A DNA stretch of 64,000 nt from Hyphomicrobiales bacterium (GTDB taxonomy: Bacteria; Pseudomonadota; Alphaproteobacteria; Rhizobiales; Beijerinckiaceae): assembly GCA_900466745.1 (NCBI GenBank), contig UBNE01000017.1, positions 1-64,000 of the forward strand. The letters are read 5' to 3'. A program made the position numbers and the translations under genes. Below, piece after piece: positions 59,484-64,000 of this stretch; within the stretch, counting starts at the first letter, position 1; the number at the start of each line of letters is the position of its first letter. Under the pieces are notes generated by a model. It did not search any database. It worked only from the letters and a program-made list of their open reading frames with translations, and was not told the DNA's origin.

Positions 59484-59651
59484 CCGCGCCTCCCCGCCTG
59501 CGTTTTTGTGCTCTGCAACATGAGCCTGATCCCGATCCCCCTCTAACACGGCGCCACACCCGCAGAAATGCCGTAAATGGTTTTATTTGAAACAGTTTTC
59601 AGCCATCGTCATGCATCCATGGCATGGCGACTTTGCCGATTGACGATTTCG

Positions 59652-59680
59652 CTTGCTTTTCCGCGCCGCACAGTCATATT
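59652..59680 (+). promoter_or_regulatory. Promoter of the suhB/MmgR-type sRNA
   Basis: CTTGCT (59652-59657), 17 bases, CATATT (59675-59680), close to the alphaproteobacterial CTTGAC-N17-CTATAT pattern; predicted start near 59687. Confidence 0.5.
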
Positions 59681-59685
59681 GTGCA

Positions 59686-59781
59686 CTTGCGAAGGGGAGA
59701 TGACCTCAAGCCTTCGCTTGCCCTCCTTGGGCGTTTCCTCCCTAGACTTGGGCCGCCACGCAAGTGTGCGGCCCTTTTTTC
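59686..59781 (+). ncRNA. suhB/MmgR (alpha-r8)-type small RNA
   Basis: A small RNA gene of about 95 bases with no open frame. Hairpin one is GCGAAGG (59689-59695) with CCTTCGC (59711-59717); a small GCCC-TCCTT-GGGC hairpin follows; then an unpaired TTTCCTCCC (about 59733-59741), an anti-Shine-Dalgarno sequence; and a terminator GGGCCGC (59750-59756) with GCGGCCC (59768-59774) and six T. The hairpin-CCUCC-linker-terminator plan and position next to an inositol-monophosphatase-family gene match the suhB RNA family, whose Sinorhizobium member MmgR limits PHB accumulation. Assigned from memory of the family, not by search. Confidence 0.65.
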
Positions 59782-59812
59782 TGGGCCTGCGCGCTTCGCG
59801 GCGGGGGCTGCG

Positions 59813-60733
59813 CTATTCGGCCGCCTCGCGCCATTCGTCGAGCCAGCCGCTCCAGCGCGCGAAGCAATCGGCAAGCGCCCGCGAGATCCCCTCCCGCAGC
59901 GTCTCGAAGCCGGCATGCGGCTCCAGCGTCGTCTCGTTCATGTAGAGCGCGCGGTTGACCTCGATCTGCAGCGCATGCACGCCCGAGGCCGGCGCGCCGT
60001 AATGCTCGGTGATGAAGCCGCCGGCATAGGGCCGGTTGCGGGTGACGCTCAGGCCGAGCCGGCCGAAGGCCTCCTCGGCGATGTCGATGATGTAGCCGGC
60101 GGCGCTGGTGCCGAATCGGTCGCCGAGGATGATGTCGGACTTGGCCAGCCCGTCGCGGTCGAGCCCCGCCGACGGCATCGAATGCGCGTCGACCAGGATG
60201 CAGGTGCCGAACACGCTCTGCGTCCGCTGCACGAGGCCGCGCAGCGCGGCATGGTAGGGCCGGTAGAGCGCGTCGATCCGGGCCAGCCCCTCGCCGATCG
60301 GGATGCGCCCCGGATAGATGTCCTGCGCGTCGCCGACGATGCGCGGGATGGTGCCGAGCCCGCCGGCGACCCGCATCGAGCGGGTGTTGGCGAAGGGCGG
60401 CACCCGCCCCTCGAACATGCGCGGGTCGAGCTCGTAGGGCTCGCGGTTGACGTCGAGATAGGCGCGCGGGAACTCCGCCACCAGGAGCGGCGCGCCCAGC
60501 GCGACGCCATGGTCGAACAGCCGGTCGACGAAGGCGTCCTCCGAGCGCCTGAGCCCCCTGAGCGGCAGCCGCGCCCGTTCGACGAAGCCGGCGGGGTAGC
60601 GGCGCCCGGCATGGGGCACGTCGACGACCACCGGCACCACCTGAAGGGCCGGCGGATACAGGCTGAACGGGCGCTCGATCTCGCCGACGACAGCGTCGGG
60701 AGCGGGCGGGAACGGGGCGCTGGACAAGCTCAT
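59813..60733 (-). CDS. N-formylglutamate amidohydrolase family protein
   Basis: A 306-residue cytoplasmic metal-dependent hydrolase. VVVDVPHAGRRYP, AYLDVNREPYELDPRMF and LVDAHSMPS are the family motifs with the predicted zinc ligands, and HALQIEVNRALYM follows. Some members complete histidine degradation (HutG); no hut genes are adjacent, and in Hyphomicrobiales this gene commonly sits beside cpdR, so a different role is likely. ATG at 60733 was chosen; a GTG at 60751 is possible. Confidence 0.88.
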   Translation of the reverse strand: MSLSSAPFPPAPDAVVGEIERPFSLYPPALQVVPVVVDVPHAGRRYPAGFVERARLPLRGLRRSEDAFVDRLFDHGVALGAPLLVAEFPRAYLDVNREPYELDPRMFEGRVPPFANTRSMRVAGGLGTIPRIVGDAQDIYPGRIPIGEGLARIDALYRPYHAALRGLVQRTQSVFGTCILVDAHSMPSAGLDRDGLAKSDIILGDRFGTSAAGYIIDIAEEAFGRLGLSVTRNRPYAGGFITEHYGAPASGVHALQIEVNRALYMNETTLEPHAGFETLREGISRALADCFARWSGWLDEWREAAE

Positions 60734-60987
60734 CGCAGCCGACTGAAGCACACAAACCGGACGGGTTGAAGCGGTCCCCGCCGGGCAGCCGTCCCGCGGC
60801 GCGGATTCACGCGTTGTTTACCACGATGAGGCCTAATAGAAAGGCATGGTTCCAACGGTGCCGCGGGGTCGCTACCCAACCGCACCGGGCCCGGTGGCGG
60901 CACGGGCGCCAGACGCATTGAAACGGACGCTGCATCAGCCGGGCCGGACCCGGAGAGACAGGCCTCAGGGACGGACAGAACAGGCCC

Positions 60988-61347
60988 ATGACGAAGATTT
61001 TGCTCGCGGAAGACGACAACGACATGCGTCGCTTCCTGGTCAAGGCCCTGCAGAATGCAGGCTATGACGTCGCCTCCTTCGACAACGGCCTGTCGGCCTA
61101 TAACCGCCTGCGGGAAGAGCCTTTCGAGCTGCTGCTGACCGACATCGTGATGCCGGAGATGGACGGCATCGAGCTGGCGCGGCGCGCGACCGAGCTCGAC
61201 CCCGACATCAAGGTGATGTTCATCACCGGCTTCGCGGCCGTCGCGCTCAACCCCGATTCGCAGACGCCGAAGGACGCGAAGGTGCTCTCCAAGCCCTTCC
61301 ATCTGCGCGAGCTGGTCAACGAGGTCGAGAAGCTGCTGGCCGCCTGA
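60988..61347 (+). CDS. cpdR: Single-domain response regulator CpdR
   Basis: A 119-residue receiver domain without output domain. Acidic pocket EDDND (8-12), phosphoacceptor Asp52 in LLLTDIVMPEMDG, the Thr of FITGFAAVAL and Lys of LSKPFHLREL are present. In Caulobacter unphosphorylated CpdR carries ClpXP to the cell pole and promotes destruction of CtrA and PdeA; phosphorylation through the CckA-ChpT relay stops this. The FITGFAAVALNP wording is specific to CpdR orthologues. Monocistronic, with tRNA-Val next. Confidence 0.94.
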   Translation: MTKILLAEDDNDMRRFLVKALQNAGYDVASFDNGLSAYNRLREEPFELLLTDIVMPEMDGIELARRATELDPDIKVMFITGFAAVALNPDSQTPKDAKVLSKPFHLRELVNEVEKLLAA

Positions 61348-61411
61348 AAGGCCGCCCGGCGCCGCCCGATGCGGATGCCGACAGCCTCGTGAGAATTTAT
61401 GCGGCAAACGC

Positions 61412-61440
61412 CTTGCCAGCCGCGAGGCGACTCGCTATAG
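61412..61440 (+). promoter_or_regulatory. Promoter of tRNA-Val
   Basis: CTTGCC (61412-61417), 17-base spacer, CTATAG (61435-61440); a close match to the alphaproteobacterial housekeeping promoter, about 70 bases before the tRNA. Confidence 0.65.
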
Positions 61441-61513
61441 CCCCCTCACCTCGCAGCGTGAACGCGGCCGCCACGGCCCGGACACGCTTCCTGAAGCCGC
61501 CGAGGCGGCCAAC

Positions 61514-61588
<75 letters not shown>

Positions 61589-61594
61589 TTTTCG

Positions 61595-61632
61595 CCCCCT
61601 GTTCTGTAAGATTTTGCAGGACGGGGGGTTTT
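61595..61632 (+). terminator. Terminator after tRNA-Val
   Basis: CCCCC-T-GTTCTG (61595-61606) pairs with CAGGAC-GGGGG (61617-61627) and is followed by TTTT. It starts seven bases after the tRNA. Confidence 0.8.
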
Positions 61633-61926
61633 CGTCTCGAGCCCTCTTCCCTGCCGCTCGCCCGCCGAGAGAGCTCTTCAGGAGCGAACGCGGCGCCCCA
61701 CGGGTTTCCGCGCGGTCAGGAGACCGCCGGAAGAAGCGGCGCGGCCGATCCGAGAAGCCGGTCGCGAAAGGCAAGCCGCCATTCCGATGCCGATCGCCTG
61801 ATGGATTGCGACTCTACCGGCGAATCGCCCCGTTGCCTTCAGGCCGCGCCCGGCCGGATGGAGCTTCAGCACCGGGAAGCAGCGCCGCCCTGCTGCCACC
61901 GTCGCGGCGGCCCGCCACGATCGAGC
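61633..61926. other. Non-coding spacer between tRNA-Val and the glucan protein gene
   Basis: About 290 bases. I see no convincing gene, repeat or RNA. CGGCGCGGCC-type GC-rich stretches occur but no T-run-backed hairpin for the minus-strand gene that ends at 61927. Confidence 0.5.
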
Positions 61927-63636
61927 CTACCGCAGCAGGTTGAGATAGCGCTCCCGATCTTTGGGGGGCATGCTGGCCGGCAGCGGCGGAAGCTGGAAGC
62001 TCCAGGTCTCGGAGAACGTGCGCCCTTCCAGCTCCAGCGCGGCGCGCAATTCGGAGGCCTTGGTCGAATCCTTCACCTTGACCCGGTAGGTCAGGCGCCA
62101 GCCCTGGATGGCGGGGTTGGGCTGCAGCACCGTCCCGACGATCTCGACATTGTCGTTGGCGCTGATGCGCGCCACGACCGGCGCGTTGCCCGGCAGGTCG
62201 CGCAGCCCCTCGCCCTTGAAGTCGACCAGGAAGGCGAGCGTGCCGTCGGCGGCGCGGATCAGGTTGGACTGGTAGATCTCGCCGGTCGAGCGCAAAGTCT
62301 GCCAGACATGGGCCGGGCCGTCCTTCATGATGGCGGGCTCGTCCATGGTCCAGTGGATGCGGTAGTCGAACTGCATCGCATGGCCGACCTCGGGCAGCGT
62401 CTCGGGCGACCAGAAGGCGACGATGTTGTCGTTGGTCTCGTCGGCGGTCGGGATCTCGACGAGGCGGACATGCCCCTTGCCCCAGTCGTTCCGGGGCTCG
62501 ATCCAGGCGCTCGGGCGCAGATCGTAGCGGTCCTTCAGATCCTCGTAGCGCGAGAAGGCGCGGCCGCGCTGCAGCAGGCCGAAGCCCTTCGGATCCTCGA
62601 CCGCGAAGCTGCTCAGCGCCACCATCGGCGGGTTGTTGAGCGGGCGCCAGATCCATTCGCCGGCGCCGGTATGGATCGCGAGCCCGTTGGAATCGTGGAT
62701 CGCCGGGCGGAAGTTGTAGGTCGGCGGCGGCTGGTTGGGCCCGAACAGGAACATGCTGGTCAAGGGCGCGATGCCGAGCACCTCCGGCGTCGTTCCGGCG
62801 CGCCGGAAGATCCGCGCCTTGACGTCGAGCAGCGTGTCGGAGCCGGGCGTCAGGGTGAATTCATAGGCGCCGGTCGCGCGCGGCGAATCGAGCAGGGCGT
62901 AGAAGACGAGCGACTTGTCACCCGGCCCCGGACGGCGGATCCAGAACTCGCGGAAGGCGGGGAACTCCTCCGGGATCGACAGGCCGGTGTCGATGCCGAG
63001 CCCACGCCCGGACAGCCCGTAGATCTGGCCCTTGCCGACGACGCGGAAATAGCTCGCGCCCAGCACGCTCATGATCTCGTCGTCCTTGCCGGGCTGGTTT
63101 ACCGGATACATCACCCGGAATCCGGCCCAGCCGAGCTTGCTGGTCTGCTCGCGGTCGAAATGCAGGTCGCCGAAATCGAAGCGGCCGGGATCGTAGGGGA
63201 TCTCGTGCACCGCGTCGTCGACGATCTCGCTGATCCTGACCGGCGTGTTGAACTGCATGCCCTGGTGGTAGAAGGCGAGCTTGAACGGCGTGCCGAGCTC
63301 CGACCAGGCGAAGCGGTCGCGCCGCGGCTGCATCTTCTGGTAGTCGAGGAACTGCATCTTGCTGAAGACGTCGGGCAGATTGCTGGCCGGAGCGGCATAG
63401 GGCGCCGCCGCCATCGCCCTGGCGCGGGCGACCACCTCGTCCAGCCCGAAGCCGGGACGTTCCTGAGCCGGGGCCGGGCCGGAGAAGGCCAGCACGCCGG
63501 CGAGCATGGCCCCCAGGGACAGGGCGCCGGATTGCCGTCGAGTCAGACCGTTCCCGGGCGAAATCGACGTGGATCGGGCCGAGGAAGGCCGGGCCGGGTC
63601 AGAGGGTCCGGCCGCGGGACGGGTCGACAAGTTCAC
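61927..63636 (-). CDS. Periplasmic glucan biosynthesis protein (OpgG/OpgD family)
   Basis: A 569-residue exported protein needed for osmoregulated periplasmic glucan backbones. An N-terminal Tat-type signal ([15 protein letters not shown], near residue 30-45) ends around PAPAQ; the MdoG domain follows from [13 protein letters not shown], with [29 protein letters not shown] and the Ig-like C-terminal part. A Tat signal is typical of OpgD, while many OpgG use Sec; the two are hard to separate by eye. GTG at 63636 with AAGGGAG six bases ahead is the best start; the frame upstream to 63804 lacks family sequence. Confidence 0.88.
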   Translation of the reverse strand: MNLSTRPAAGPSDPARPSSARSTSISPGNGLTRRQSGALSLGAMLAGVLAFSGPAPAQERPGFGLDEVVARARAMAAAPYAAPASNLPDVFSKMQFLDYQKMQPRRDRFAWSELGTPFKLAFYHQGMQFNTPVRISEIVDDAVHEIPYDPGRFDFGDLHFDREQTSKLGWAGFRVMYPVNQPGKDDEIMSVLGASYFRVVGKGQIYGLSGRGLGIDTGLSIPEEFPAFREFWIRRPGPGDKSLVFYALLDSPRATGAYEFTLTPGSDTLLDVKARIFRRAGTTPEVLGIAPLTSMFLFGPNQPPPTYNFRPAIHDSNGLAIHTGAGEWIWRPLNNPPMVALSSFAVEDPKGFGLLQRGRAFSRYEDLKDRYDLRPSAWIEPRNDWGKGHVRLVEIPTADETNDNIVAFWSPETLPEVGHAMQFDYRIHWTMDEPAIMKDGPAHVWQTLRSTGEIYQSNLIRAADGTLAFLVDFKGEGLRDLPGNAPVVARISANDNVEIVGTVLQPNPAIQGWRLTYRVKVKDSTKASELRAALELEGRTFSETWSFQLPPLPASMPPKDRERYLNLLR

Positions 63637-63806
63637 GGAAGCTCCCTTAAATACCGGATGACAGGATGGTACGCGCCCGTCCTGCCTGGCAGTGGCGCGT
63701 CCGAGACAAATGCCCATCATGGGGACGAGGGTCAAGGAATCAGCCCCCAGCGATTCGACCCGCGTCCGCGCCCCCGCCAACCACGATCGAAGTGAACGAA
63801 TCAAGC

Positions 63807-64000
63807 ATGGATAATCGAAACGGTGTGCCGGTCGTCGACGGGCGAGAGGAGGATTCCCGCACGGAGACGAACAGGAGCGGTCTGTCCCGGCGGCAGGCGC
63901 TCGGCGCCCTCGCCTCGGCCGCCGCGGCGGCGGGAATGGCCGGCAGCCCTGCGGCGGCAGCGCCGAAAAAGCCGGGCAAGCCGACGGGCCCCGCCGCCAA
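63807..64000 (+). CDS. Start of a Tat-exported protein (cut by the window end)
   Basis: A frame of 64 codons open to the window edge, starting [17 protein letters not shown] and holding a clear twin-arginine signal [18 protein letters not shown] with a cut site near SPAAAAP. The mature part is not visible. Its divergent position from an opgG/opgD gene suggests another periplasmic-glucan or cell-envelope protein, but this is a guess. AAGTGAACGA upstream is a weak ribosome-binding site. Confidence 0.6.
   Translation, partial: MDNRNGVPVVDGREEDSRTETNRSGLSRRQALGALASAAAAAGMAGSPAAAAPKKPGKPTGPAA

Overview
The window is high-GC chromosomal DNA, almost entirely coding. Its gene content points to an alphaproteobacterium of the order Hyphomicrobiales (Rhizobiales): CpdR next to an N-formylglutamate amidohydrolase and tRNA-Val, PhaR with PhaA/PhaB, a DUF4175/TIGR02302 membrane protein, the argH-lptM-lysA order, an EcfG-type stress promoter, CtrA-type boxes, and serC-leader and suhB/MmgR-type RNAs. 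A Bosea-like genus would fit, but that is inference from gene content and composition; no rRNA is present. I see no insertion sequence, prophage, CRISPR array or integrase. Most of the window is core metabolism, and the novelty lies mainly in regulatory DNA and a few accessory genes.

Layout. 1-4.2 kb: serine synthesis (leader, serC, serA) and a class A beta-lactamase. 4.2-10.6 kb: DMT exporter, class I glutamine amidotransferase, DUF4139 protein, a PRC-barrel protein behind a general-stress promoter, a dual-specificity-type phosphatase and an M20 peptidase. 10.6-18 kb: purA, a membrane protein of unknown function, a prenyl diphosphate synthase, mtgA, rpmF and a GGDEF/EAL protein with a CtrA box. 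18-21 kb: PHB genes phaR, phaA, phaB. 21-24.7 kb: three exporters. 24.7-31.5 kb: TIGR02302 protein, lysA, lptM, argH, and divergent tlpA. 31.5-35.5 kb: accessory genes (unknown periplasmic protein, NodU-family carbamoyltransferase, DUF1272 protein, zeta-toxin-like kinase). 35.5-42.7 kb: grxD, an unknown periplasmic protein, bolA, purL, a thioesterase, a methyltransferase, galU and galE. 42.8-47.9 kb: rnk-type regulator with a long leader, a MltB-type transglycosylase with a CtrA box, a DUF459 SGNH hydrolase, and an ABC-F ATPase behind an attenuator-like leader. 47.9-54.1 kb: gltD and gltB. 54.1-64 kb: threonine aldolase, a proline-rich protein, a small heat-shock protein with a ROSE-type thermometer, an alpha/beta hydrolase overlapping hisN, a suhB/MmgR-type sRNA, N-formylglutamate amidohydrolase, cpdR, tRNA-Val, an opgG/opgD-type glucan protein, and the start of a second Tat-exported protein.

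Connections. CpdR, which controls CtrA turnover in Caulobacter, sits in the same window as two perfect TTAA-N7-TTAA boxes in front of a c-di-GMP gene and a murein hydrolase. An MmgR-type sRNA, which limits PHB storage in Sinorhizobium, is present together with phaR/phaA/phaB. Fe-S regulators bolA and grxD flank an unknown secreted protein in a coupled operon. The best leads for something undescribed are the leader-peptide/terminator arrangement before the ABC-F gene, the structured leader before rnk, the orphan carbamoyltransferase and zeta-like kinase, and the extra gene in the bolA-grxD operon.
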